The notes under the pieces were generated by a model that did no database searches, had not been told where the DNA came from, and was given only the letters and a program-made list of their open reading frames with translations. Shown here piece by piece: positions 1-10,854 of a DNA stretch of 64,000 bases (its first letter is position 1; each line of letters opens with the position of its first letter). The stretch spans positions 89,225,741-89,289,740 of the forward strand of contig CM041465.1 of the NCBI GenBank assembly GCA_023213395.1, read 5' to 3'. The position numbers were made by a program, and so were the translations under genes. The stretch comes from Cycas panzhihuaensis (Eukaryota > Cycadophyta).

Positions 1-854
1 AGACATGGTCTTTGGGACTGAGTAGTATCATCTTGTCAGGATCGTGAAAGCCAAGTGGAGTCTCACCTGAATGGAGGAGGCCTTTCTATGGCAAACTCTA
101 CTTTGATTACTTTAGCCATATTAATTACATCTTTTAGAGTAGAGAGGGAGACTATCTTTAGGTGTATTTGGATACGTTCTTTAAGCCTAAACATATACGT
201 ATCTATCTTTGTCTATTTATCAAGTTATTGATCAACCCAATTACATAAAGATTGGAACTCATCAGTGTAAACTTTGATAGAGGATACTTGATTCAACCAT
301 GTCTGTTGTATAAAAAAGGATTAGTTCCAAGTGTCTTCATACTACTTGAAAAAATAGGTAGAGAAGTGTGCCTAAGACTAGCTATAAGGGTACTTCCGCT
401 TCCACCATCAGAACCAATGATGTGCCTTCCCATCTAAGTGGATGGAAGCAAATTTAAGTTGGTCATTTACTGACATTGGGTTGAGTGTAAAGTAGGACTC
501 TAGTTTACTAATCCAACTTCATGCACTATCCTTATTAAGATCTAGATCAAATGTGGGTATGTTGATCTTATGATGAAATGGTTGTTGCTGACATGAAGGT
601 AGAGGCACAATTTATTATTATGAAGGGCTGACTAGCAGCGGAGGAGAAAAGTTATTCAACCTTAGAAGTACCCATTGGATATCATCATGGGATAATAGGT
701 TTAACAATCTTGAGTTATTTTCTATTTATATGGTAGCTACTTTATTTTTAACCTCCTCGTGCATGTGGTCGAAATCTTCCTTGATTTTTTCCTAAATATT
801 GGTGACTTAGGTTTTGAGTACTAAGATTTTGTCACTATTGCTTTAAGGAGCCAT
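1..854 (-). pseudogene. gag: decayed chromovirus gag
   Basis: The Gag capsid precursor packages element RNA in cytoplasmic particles. The chosen start is the minus-strand ATG at 854 (Met-Ala-Pro then a stop). Recognisable stretches are NIPTFDLDLNKD, KLESYFTLNP and DGKAHHWF followed by WWKRKYP, the Retrotrans_gag core. The same stretches occur in the plus-strand relative (FDLDVNKE, LESYFTLHL, DGRAYHWF near 10300-10470). Numerous stops interrupt it, including directly after HHWF. It is not functional, and it continues beyond the left edge. Confidence 0.75.
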
Positions 855-2164
855 GGAGAAAGGGAGTAAAGAGACAGGAATAAATAGAAAGAAGGGGAAT
901 AAATGAAGTAGGAAAGATCAAGAAAGAACAAGACGTAAGAAAAAGGGAGTTGTTAAGAGAAGGAGAAGTGGACAAATAGGGAGATTATGGGGTGTCTATA
1001 TCTTATTGACCCCAAAGGAATTTATATAAACAAGATACCGGGTTCTCTCAAACAAGTGCAAAAAGTTTGTTCAAATGGGGTATATGAAATGTAGGGGGGA
1101 TGGGGGGTGGTGGGACCCATTGGTGAAGAGGTACTAAAAAATGTAAAAATTTCTGGTATGTACCAACCTAGTGCAAAACTGACCAGTACAATGTGCTGAT
1201 CAAAATGAGGTATATAGTTGTAAGGGTAAATTTTTTCACTAAGCTAAGTGGTATTTTTTTATTATTTTTTTTATTTTTTATTTTTTAATTTTTTGATTTC
1301 TTTTACTCTTCATCTTTATCTTCTTCTTATTTTTTTTTTTTCCTTCGTGTAGTGAGTCTGACTGCACTGACAAGTTCTGGGTTCAGGTAATAGGAGAAAC
1401 TTCTTTTTTCAAAATGTGAGGTGGCTTGCGATATGAACCTGGAATATGTATACCAAAGTATCCTACCAACCACTAGACAAGGTGTGCTTGGTCTTATAGG
1501 CCTGCAAATAAACTATAGAAGTTCAGGGCAGGTAGCTTCATGGTGTTAACCACTAACCATTATACTACAAGACTTTAGTGGTTGATAGTTACCTATGCTA
1601 GGGAGGGATTGGGACCTAAAGGGGTCCTCCTATATACTTGAAGATACGTGGAGGCACACTTTTGTGTCCAAGTTCTATCTAGGGCTTGGTTTAGAAGTGT
1701 TAACTCCAGTCCTGTATGCAAAGGGCAAAAGAGCCATGATGCGCTTAACCAGAATGATAGATCCCTATGATATTTAAAGACCCCTAGTATAGGGTCTCTA
1801 CCTGACTACTTGGGTAGCTACCCATCGGAGTTATCCACCTAGGAAAGGAGGTGGGATGGAGAAAGGGTAGCTACCTAACAAAGTTATCTACCCTTGTGTT
1901 ATAATCCAATGTAGAATTTGAAATATAGAAATGAAATTAAAACTAGATGAAAAATAGAAAGATAAAGTACTGACGTTACCTGGGAAAAAGAATTCCCCTT
2001 TTCTCCTGACTCTTAGAACTATCTTGGTAACATTCCTTAATCTCCATAGAGAGAATACTAAGAGAAGGTCTTTCCTCGATCTCTACTAGAGTAGAGAGAG
2101 TACTCAATTTGATAGGATTTTTTTTTTTTTGATCTTCCAAGCAGCTTCCCATGATCGTAACATA
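855..2164 (-). other. retrotransposon leader (5' UTR), T-rich
   Basis: This stretch holds no gene. Reverse-complemented, 1385-2160 aligns along its length with 8690-9400 of the plus-strand relative, so it is the transcribed leader between primer site and gag. 1250-1345 is a long T-rich tract, the complement of the A/G-rich tract at 9470-9660 in the relative, so the purine-rich run is a family trait on the sense strand. Confidence 0.7.
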
Positions 2165-2176
2165 GCTCTGATACCA
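2165..2176 (-). promoter_or_regulatory. primer binding site, initiator tRNA-Met type
   Basis: The plus strand reads GCTCTGATACCA, the exact complement of TGGTATCAGAGC, the standard plant initiator-tRNA-Met primer site. It lies two bases inside the LTR end, as in the relative at 8673-8684. Confidence 0.9.
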
Positions 2177-2178
2177 CT

Positions 2179-2589
2179 TAGGACGTTTCTTCTCATAATC
2201 ACTCTTTGAGATAGTAGGAAAAAGATAATCACAACCACGTCATTCTATCTAATGGGGTAAACAAATTAACCAAGAATTTCATAAGAATACCAAAGCGATA
2301 AATGATCACCAAAATAGAGAGCACCAAAGCACAATCTTTATAAAAAGTTACATCAAGGTAACCATCATTTATAATTTATGACCCTTATATAGACAAAGAG
2401 GGTCTTTTACATGTAATCCTATTGGTAACCTAAGCAGCCTTACATTCTATTCGATGACATAGTGGCCTTATATACCATTGGCCTACTTGTTGGCACATGC
2501 ACAAAGTTCCATAATTAACCTTATCTTATAACCTATAGCTCTTCGTATACTAGTAGTTTACATAACTTAATGGGATAAGTTATGTAACA
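2179..2589 (-). repeat. 5' LTR of the minus-strand Reina-like element (411 bp)
   Basis: On the minus strand it begins TGTTACATAAC at 2589 and ends at 2179 next to the primer site. The end sequence (plus TAGGACGTTTCTTCTC) corresponds to the LTR end of the element at 8323 (reverse complement TGGAGTGTTTCTTGTC), with the terminal CA decayed to TA. Interior blocks also match the 348-bp LTR (CAGCCTTACATTCTATT against CGGCCTTACATCTTATT). No second copy is in the window. Confidence 0.78.
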
Positions 2590-3489
2590 AAAACTGATTA
2601 CTGTTGCCTTAATGAGTATTAGGAGAGAGGTATCTCACTGGTGAATCCCTCTTTCAGACCTACAAATTAGGGTTTTTGCCCTGTTAAAGCTAAGTAGGAG
2701 AAAGAAGGAGAAGAGAGTATTTTTCTGAGTGTGAGAGAGTAAGAATGAGTTCAAAATTTTATTTTTATATTCTAATTAGATTTTTAGAGGGGTTAGGGTT
2801 TGATCTAGGTGGGAAAAGACCCTTTGCCATGTGTTAGATTCATAATAAATATGAATCTAGTCATTATCTAGCTATAGTAATTAATGCACAATCATCTTGT
2901 GACAAACTTTACGGCACCACAATTATTGATGCAGTACTGCGAAGATTGACATGGTCAGAAGAAAACAAAAGAAAAAAATAAAAAAGACCTAGGGAATCCT
3001 AAAAAGATTAGTCCCAAAGTGCAAAAATAGAGTTTAGTGGATTGGTAAGGCTTTTTAGAGGCTCTAGGAAGTGGTGGGGCTTCCCCAATATGTAAGAAGA
3101 GGTGAAGGCTAAGCACTAATAATGATGTAAAAGGAATGTTGATGACTAAGTGAGTTAGAACCACCCTGTGGGGCCATGCAATGGGTTAGGAGTGAGTCAA
3201 AGTGGGCTGCAAAGACTCATGAGTACTTACAAACTCTAGGAAGGTGTTTCTTGGAGCTATGTCTTGCCATAGGACCATGGTCCTGGGTCATCATAGGCTA
3301 GAACACAATCACAGGCAAGAGTTAGGTAAGTAAACCAGGCATTAAAATAGTCTATGTAACCATATCACATCACTAGAATCATAAACATATCTCATCATAC
3401 CGTTAAAGTGAACAAGGTAAAAGGTAGAGATGTATACTTGTGCTTACCTGAGAGATGCTACTCTGCCCATTCTTGATGGCTGGGAAACA
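2590..3489 (-). repeat. Tat-family LTR fragment
   Basis: This stretch aligns with 15930-16802 and 30390-31299, the U3-side part of the Tat LTRs (shared landmarks: TAGGGTTTTTGCCC-like block, CACCACAATTATTGATGCAG, AACTCTAGGAAGGTGT, CATCATAGGCTAGA). It ends in GGGAAACA at 3489, the same terminus as the Tat LTRs, and what follows is not Tat internal sequence. It is therefore a 5' or solo LTR whose left part was split off by the Reina-like insertion ending at 2589. Confidence 0.8.
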
Positions 3490-3816
3490 TATACCACTTG
3501 AGAACTTGAGAGAGGAATGATTCATTTAGAGATATAGTCATTTGATATAATAAAGAAGAGCTCCCAACTCTAACCTTCTCTTGTAGTTTTTTCCATCTTA
3601 GATTTCCTATGTATAAATTTATTATCTCCTGTGGTGATGCTTATTACATGCTTCTTGATGTTTATTACTTTATGTTCATGTTATTGCTTTATATATTCAT
3701 ATTATATTACATGAATTGTGTTCATTGCTCATGATCTATTTGATACATTATATGTTTTTGCTATGTATAATAAATTCATCTTAATAAAGTATTAGAGAAA
3801 ACTAAAAATTTTAATA
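3490..3816. other. AT-rich sequence, nothing recognised
   Basis: It directly flanks the Tat LTR end. I see no coding potential, inverted terminal repeats or homology to other parts of the window. Confidence 0.5.
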
Positions 3817-5376
3817 GAATGGAAGATGACCTTCAAAATGACAGATAGGTTATATGAGTATCAAAGCATACCATTTAAGATATCAAATGCTCTAAGCATA
3901 TTCATGAGGCTACTAAACACCATTTTATGATAATTTAATATTCAGTAAAACTAAGAGGAGCATTTAATGCATCTGATGATGGTGTTAAATATATTAAGGG
4001 AAGAAAAGCTATATGTGAACTTAAAGACATATAAGTTTATGAAGAATATAATATTTTATGGACTACCTATGGATGAGAAGAAAATTAGAGCCATTATTGA
4101 ATGACCTATATCTAAGTGTATAACAAAGGTTGGGAGCTTTATGGTTGAGCCATATTTACAAGAAGTTTATCAGAAATTTTAGTAGTATCACTACTATAGT
4201 GATAAATTATACAAAGGAAAAGGAGTTTATCTAAACTAAGGTAATAAAGTAGAGTTTTAAGTTGATGAAGCAAAATATAAGAAAGGCATTTGTATTGGTG
4301 TTACTGGATTTTAAAAAAGTGTTTAAAGTTAATTGTAATGTATCACATATAGTTATTGGGGTTGTATTAAGTTAAGAAAGAAGGCCAACAACATATTATA
4401 ATGAGAAGTTAAATGAATTAAGAAAGAAGTATTCTACCTATGACATAGACTTATATGCTATTATATAAACATTAATGTATTATAGGCACCATCTTATGCC
4501 CAAGAAGGTTATTTTATTTACATATCATCAAGCATTAAGGTATGTAAACATGTAAAAAAAAATTGAATACTATACACACAAAGTAGGTGTTATATTTGTA
4601 GGGCTTTACTTTTATCTTGATACATAAATTAGGAATAAAAATTAAGTTGTTGATGTATTAGGTAGAGAGATAACACTATTAACTACTAGGATGAGTGAAA
4701 TGGTTGGATTTGATATTTTAAAAGATTTATATGACACTGACCTAGATTTTGGTAAAATTATAGAACATTATAAGAATCCCTTAGTTAATAAGAATCAGTT
4801 TAAGTATGATCACTGTTTTATGTAGGATTGATTCTTATTCAAATGAAAATAATTATGCATTTTGATTGGGTCCAAAAGGGATAGCATTGTGAGGGAATTG
4901 CACAGTGAAGAACTTAGAGAACACTTTGGCAGGGATAAGACCATAATTTTAGTAGAGGAGAAGTACTTTTGGATAAAGATAAAGTGGGATATGTCAAAGT
5001 TTATGGCAAGGTTTAGGACTTATCAAGTGGGTAAAGGACATGGATAAAACATTGAAATATATATATATGATTACCAGTGTTAAAAGGACCATAGATAAAT
5101 TTGAGCATGGATATTATGTTGGGATTACCAAATAGCCAATGAGGTAATGACTTTATATTTGCTATTATGGATAGATTTTTAAAGATGGCTGATTGTAGTA
5201 CATGTGGAAAGACTAATGATGCAATAAGAATAATTGATTCATTTTTTAAGGAGGTTGTTAGGTTGCATGGGGTGCTAAAAACTATCACTTTAGATAGAGA
5301 TAATAAGTTTCTAAGTCATTTTTTGTGAACATTATTAAAGAAATTAAAAATAAAGTTATAATTTAGTAGTACTTAT
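3817..5376 (+). pseudogene. pol: decayed Ty3/gypsy chromovirus pol (RT, RNase H, integrase)
   Basis: Domains in order on the plus strand: RT palm fragment from 3817 (EWKMTFKM, YQSIPFKISNALSIFMRL, the PFGLSNAPSTFMRLMN block of chromoviruses) and the following EEKLYVNLKTYKF helix; RNase H remnants about 4290-4560 (KYSTYDIDLYAII, YRHHLMPKKV); integrase zinc-binding H2C2 region 4860-5047 (LHSEELREHFGRDKTI, FRTYQVGKG, where the first Cys of CxxC is lost); integrase core about 5150-5376 ([35 protein letters not shown]), with the second catalytic Asp kept in DRD. Gag, protease and the N-terminal RT are absent and the integrase stops abruptly at 5376. Many stops and frame changes are present. It is a very old fragment. 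Confidence 0.82.
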
Positions 5377-7696
5377 TGTTGGGTAATGTTAACCTTTAGC
5401 AATATTTAATTAATATAAATCAATATGGTTCTCTCTTTAATATATGCTAGGAGGTCATAGTGTGTACACTTCTTTATATTATAGGTCAATGATTCATCAA
5501 GTGGCTCTTAGACTATGATTGGATAACTAGCTAGTGTAATGTACTATATATATGTATAGGTTTGATAAAATAATTTGGAGGTGATCATTTTCCATAATTA
5601 TATTATATTGTGTATGTATATATTTATGTTTATTCTTTATCTCCACTTGTATGACATAGTCTCATAATCTTATATAATTTGAGGACCTGTGTAACATGCG
5701 TTTATATACTTTTATTTCTTTCATTTGGTATTTGATTATGTTTTACTCATACTATATTATAATAATTAGTATTATAGTAATGCTTGTAGTCAAGTAAAAG
5801 CTTTAGTCCAAGCCTAATTTTGACCCCATTTAGGTTGTAAGATTATAAGTGTTTCCACCTATTGAGGGTTTATTCTAAATGTGTTTTAGTATGCCTATTT
5901 ATGACTAGTAAGGGGGGTAACCTATTTATTTATTAGGTAAAGTTCTATTATAGGTTGTAGATAGTTTCAAATTGTAGTTATGAAGGGTACCTAGAAGTAT
6001 GTTAGTGTTATGAGCATGGATCATGTTGGTGCTTATGTGAAAAATCCAAACAAGAGCATAGGTATTATGATTGTCTCAAATCCCATAAATGCTTGTCGTA
6101 TGTTTGATTCATTATTAGACTAGTTATTTACATTATTTTCTAGTACACATGTAAGTGTTACATATAAGTCCAAGAGAAGGGATTTAGATATAGGCCTAAT
6201 CACCCTATTAGGTGAGTATTATTATGAGAAGGCCACAATTTACTCTCTATTATAAATGAAACCATGATTGATGAGGGTTTTGTGGTATGTTAAGAGCAAT
6301 AGATGGTTCATTGGTTCATGTTGATGGAAACTGATATGTTTCTGGCTTGATGTAGAGCTTACTGGTTTATTAAGAACCTATGTATATGAAGAGTGATGGG
6401 TAACAAGTATATGCAATAAGTTTTATAAGTTCAATAAGGATATGGTACGATCTCGTTAGTAAGATAGAGGATGAATAATTATCATTTGATGAAGGGTTGG
6501 ATGCTCAGTGTGTTGGTGGATATACATACTATTTTGAAATCCTTCTAGCATATTATATTATTGAAAACTTATATAAATGATATGTAGATCTTGAGTGTGT
6601 ATGATTCACTACCTTGTTTTTGATCTACAGTAGAGATGGAGAGGGTTTATGATGGGGATCCGAGATGTAGACATAGGTGTAGGTTATTATGAAGAGTTAT
6701 GGTAACAATGTAGTATAATAATGAGTGTTATATGGTTTTGATAAAGAATCAAACTATTTTTCTTTCATTTTTGCACTTGAAAAGCTTTGAGAAGGTTTGT
6801 AGATTAAAAATCAACATTTTAACAACATGCTGAGATGAATAAATGAAGTTGGGTACTAATTTCTTGGCTCTATTTATTATTGGGCCTTTTGGCATTATAT
6901 CTATAAATAAAACTCACTATTAGATGCATATTTTATAATTTTAATACTTCCATTGAGTTCATAGTACCAAAAAATGGTGGCTTAGTACTTTAACGATAAA
7001 AAAATATTAAAAAATAATGATTGGGTGTAAAAAATACTTTATAGAGATTTCACATATTCTGTGAGATGATACAATAATTAAATTTATTTATTTTTTTTAT
7101 TTTGTAATATTTTTAAACATTATAAAGTGATATAGAATTATTTTTAATGTCTCTTAAAATTTGCTTAGCCCTTGGAAGAGGTCATATGGGCAACTAGGAG
7201 CCAAATTAAAAGGGGCTACATGCCTATTTTTTTACCTTTTTTATTTTTTATAAAATCATGCTCAGCAAAGTGGCTATATCTCTCTCATATAACATCAAAA
7301 TTAGGTGTTATTATGTTTAAAACTATGTAATACCTCCATTTCTTCATATCTTTGTAATATAGTATTCATATTGTGCATTAATGGACCCTTGATATAATTA
7401 AACCATATTTAGTAATGAGGTCAGGTCCACCTCTTACGCCATTAAGTGAGCTTATTAAATTATATGGTAATATTGGCAGATGACTATAAATATTGCCACG
7501 TACCTTTGTACATCATATTGATTTGATTTAAATGCGAAAGCTCTGCTTGATAGAGAGCCTGCGGTATGATGAATTCACTTGCAACCTTGATGGTCTATAT
7601 TTTTAGTTTATTTGCATATTTTCTTTATTATTTCAATTATATTGCTTGATATACTTTGATTAGTGAATATGTATTTAGATCCTGACATTTTTATCA
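5377..7696 (+). repeat. AT-rich region ending in a probable LTR terminus
   Basis: No gene is visible. The right end, TTATCA at 7691-7696, abuts an initiator-Met-like primer site, so an LTR ends here. Two left ends are possible: TGTAATACC at 7326 (a 371-bp LTR; chromovirus LTRs often start TGTAACACC), or TGTTGGG at 5377, exactly where the upstream integrase is cut (a 2320-bp LTR). I cannot choose without the partner copy. The rest is AT-rich DNA with short TA runs. Confidence 0.35.
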
Positions 7697-7708
7697 TAGT
7701 ATCAGAGC
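7697..7708 (+). promoter_or_regulatory. probable primer binding site (tRNA-iMet type)
   Basis: TAGTATCAGAGC matches TGGTATCAGAGC at 11 of 12 positions and directly follows a CA dinucleotide at 7695-7696, the expected arrangement at a 5' LTR end. Confidence 0.5.
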
Positions 7709-8322
7709 CCGTATGTGCTTGATATAAAGTATTTTAGTGATTTAAAGCTTGTGTGCTCTATTTATTTTATAATTTTGGCAAAAATATGAGTTTTGTGTAG
7801 TACTAAAGTAAAAACAAAGTTGGCTGATATTGATTACAACCTCTTACAATAAGTTTTTTGCCTATGTGCAGTCATCTAGGTTTTAGAAATCAAAGTAGCT
7901 AAAGAAACGTATGAAAAATTTTATTTTTTGCTCATTACAACCCTATTGTTGATCATTTCTTCTTGTTGGAGCTTCATTTATACTTATGGTAGCCTTGCAT
8001 CTATTCTTACTACCTATCAGAGCAGATTTAAGGCAGTTTTAGGGTTTCTTTAGCTCTGTTTCACTTATTTTAGCCTATGTAGAAGCTTGGACTTCGGTAG
8101 TGTTGCTCTCTCAAAACAGAGCCTCTTTTCAAATTCTGTCATCTCCTATGGTTTCATGTGTCTTGCATCCCCCCCTATAAAATTTCACATCATTTTGAGT
8201 CCATTTGAGATAGTTTCAAGTAGTGTTTGGCTTAGTTTCCCTCTGTTGGACCCATGTAAATCCCTAAACTTTGACAGTACTATTTTCTTCAGCCAGAGTA
8301 TATTTTTAAATCCCATTACTTC
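7709..8322. other. non-coding, probably internal leader of an older element
   Basis: This lies between the primer-site-like motif and the Reina-like insertion. There is no supported ORF. The block near 8140-8235 resembles the block just right of the insertion (13078-13160: a TCTCCT start, a C-run then TAAAATTT, and CCATTTGA followed by ATAGTTTC), consistent with one continuous leader that was split at ACTTC. Confidence 0.35.
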
Positions 8323-8670
8323 TATAACATAACCCCACATTTCCTTAGTACTAACAAGTGGGAGCCACCAATAGGTTAAGGATTAATATACTTATTAATA
8401 TTTATGCATAGATTGCTAAGTTGTCTAATAAGATGTAAGGCCGCTAAGTCCACCAATAGAATCATAAGGAAGAAGACCATTACATGAGTATTTAAAGGGT
8501 TAAATATCACTTGTAATGGTTGTTAAGTATTGTTATCTTAAAGAGAAAATACTTCGTTACTCCTTTAGGTGATTTATTATTTATGATTTCTTTATGCATT
8601 TGTGTTAATATTAGCTTCACTTCTGTTGATCTACATCCATAAGGTCAAAATTTTGACAAGAAACACTCCA
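8323..8670 (+). repeat. 5' LTR (348 bp)
   Basis: Starts TATAACATAACCCC (the initial TG has become TA) and ends AACACTCCA. It aligns without net length change to 12719-13066. The preceding ACTTC is the target duplication. Confidence 0.92.
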
Positions 8671-8672
8671 AG

Positions 8673-8684
8673 TTGTATCAAAGC
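8673..8684 (+). promoter_or_regulatory. primer binding site, tRNA-iMet type, decayed
   Basis: TTGTATCAAAGC matches TGGTATCAGAGC at 10 of 12 positions, two bases after the LTR end, the same spacing as in the minus-strand relative. Confidence 0.8.
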
Positions 8685-10031
8685 TATGCTTGTGATCATG
8701 GGAAGTTGCTCAGAAAATTATTTATTTATTTTCTTGTCAGATCAAGTACTCTCTCTACCCAGGTAGAGATCATTGAAATACCTTCGCTTAGTACTCTTTC
8801 AATGGAGATTGAGGAATGGTACTAGGACAACTCAGGAGTCATAAGGGAAGGGGAATTTCTTCTCCTAGGTAATGCCAACATTTTTTTTTTTTTGCTTTTC
8901 ATTTAGTTTTTAGTTTCTTTATTTCAATTTTTTGCATTGAGTTATATTCCAAGGGTAGATAACACCACTAGGCGACTACCCTTTTCCCCTTCTACCTTTC
9001 TTTCCTAGGTAGATAACACCATTGGGTAGCTACCCAAGTAGTTAGATAGAGACCTTATACCAGGAGTCTTTAAATATCATAGGGATTTACCATTCTGGTT
9101 AAGCACATCATGGCTTTTCCACCTCTTACGTGAAGGACTAGAGATAACACTATTAAACCAAGCCCTAGACAGAACCTAGCTATAAAAGTACACTTCCACA
9201 TACCTTTGGGTATATAGGAGGACCCCTTTAGGATCCTAAATCCTCCCTAACAGTGGTAATTTATTAGTCGCTAAAGTCTTGTAGTGTAGTGATTAGCGGT
9301 TAGCACCATAAAGCTACCTACCATGAACTTCCACATCAGAAGTTTATTGGCAAGCTTATAAGACCAAGCACACCTTATCTAGTAGTTAGCAAGACACATT
9401 TGATCATTTCCATCCTATTTCACCTACTCTATTTCCTAATTAAGATTACAAGCCACCATATATACTAAAAAAAAGAAAACAAAAAAAATAAAGAGACCAA
9501 CTTCTATTTACTACCTCAATTTAGAACCTATCAGAGCAGTTAGACTTCCCATAAAGAAAACAAAGAAGAAGAATAAGAAGAAGAAGAAAGAAAGAAGCAA
9601 AAAAAGAAAAGAAAACTCCACTTAGTCACTCTTCATAGTGTCAAAAAAAAAGAAAACCCTTATAACTAATATACCTCAATTCGATCAACATATTGTATTG
9701 GTCAGCTTATACTAGGTTAGTTTATGCAAATAGTTTTTATGATTTTCAGTACCTAGGTTACTGGTAGGCCCCAACACTTTAAACTCACCTTAAATCTCAT
9801 GTACCCCATTTGGACAAGATTTTCACACTCTTTTTAGTTGGTCAAATATCTTGTTTATATACTTTTTGGGGTCAACAAGCTATAAACATCCCACATCCTC
9901 CTCTTTGCCCCTTCTCTCCCCTATAATAACTCCCCCATTCTGATATCCCATTCTTTCTCGATCTGTCCCACTTCATCTGTTTCCCTTCTATCTACTTATT
10001 CCAACTTCTTTAATCCCCTTCTACAGTTCTA
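8685..10031 (+). other. leader of the Reina-like element
   Basis: Non-coding. 8690-9400 is homologous (inverted) to 1385-2160. 9470-9660 is a purine-rich low-complexity tract with AAG/GAAG runs. 9660-10030 is C/T-rich and leads into gag. Confidence 0.7.
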
Positions 10032-10840
10032 GTGGCAAAAACTCAAGGAGAGAAAATTTCTAATTTAACTAATGACTTATTGAACTTCAAACTAGAGGTT
10101 AACAATAGACTTGATGGCATACTTATCAAATATGATCTTGATGGTACCAAATAAGAGATTCTCACTCAACTCTAGTAGTTGTTGCCACCTCAACTCCAAA
10201 GCATAGGAACTTCTAATACAACATGTAACCAACCTCTCCCTTTTTAAGGAAGCAATGCACCTACAAGAGGTTCTTCACCAAGGCAACCCTTTTTTCACTA
10301 TAAAATCAACATTCCTACTTTTGATCTAGATGTGAATAAAGAGTGTACTTGGAACTGGATTAATAAGTTAGAATCCTACTTCACACTCCACCTAATATTA
10401 GAGGAGGACCAACTCTTATATGCCTCCATTCACTTAGATGGTCGAGCCTACCATTGGTTCAACTAGTGGAAGCGAGAACATCCCTCTCACTTAACATGGT
10501 CCCACTTCACTAGCTATTTCTTTGAACAATATGAGGATACATAGAGTCAATCTTTCTTCATATAACTTACTTGGCTTAAACAAACCACAATAATAGAGGC
10601 TTACACTGATGAACTTTAAGCTTTATATAATCACATGCCATAAAAGACAAAACTTAGATAAATAAATAGTGATTGATATTTATGTGGCAGGACTCTAAGA
10701 TCATATTCAGATGAGACCAAAGATAATGGAAATTTGCTCCTTCAAGGAAGCATTCAAGTGGGCTCACACTTTAGAAGTCAAGTTTGTAATAGATAGACCC
10801 TCAATTACTCATCAAGATAACTCTTAGTTCTTATACACTT
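10032..10840 (+). pseudogene. gag: decayed chromovirus gag
   Basis: One reading frame can be followed from the GTG at 10032 (the likely site of the lost ATG) to about 10670, then a neighbouring frame to about 10830. Landmarks: NIPTFDLDVNKECTWNWI, KLESYFTLHL, DGRAYHWFN then stop, HLTWSHFTSYFFEQYEDT, and a C-terminal block with AGL, DHIQMRPKIMEICSFKEA and KWAHTLEVKF. This is the Retrotrans_gag capsid region. Stops often replace expected Trp or Gln (HWFN-stop-WKRE). No zinc knuckle is seen; the sequence passes straight into RNase H. Confidence 0.78.
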
Positions 10841-10854
10841 GACAGTCAAACTTC

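Larger units (their letters stand above)
1..2589 (-). mobile_element. Reina-like Ty3/gypsy chromovirus, 5' part, truncated by window edge
   Basis: Reading leftwards on the minus strand the order is LTR (2589-2179), primer site (2176-2165), a leader of about 1.3 kb and a decayed gag that reaches the window edge. The leader and gag are clearly homologous to those of the complete plus-strand element at 8323-13066, which fixes identity and orientation. The LTRs of the two elements align only patchily, so they are separate members of one family rather than recent copies. The right flank is a Tat LTR, so this element inserted into it. The left LTR and the target duplication partner lie outside the window. 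Confidence 0.82.

Noticed and set aside
8087-8332. 81-codon plus-strand reading frame as a host gene
   Set aside because: No recognisable motif, crosses the LTR boundary at 8323, and has no conserved counterpart.
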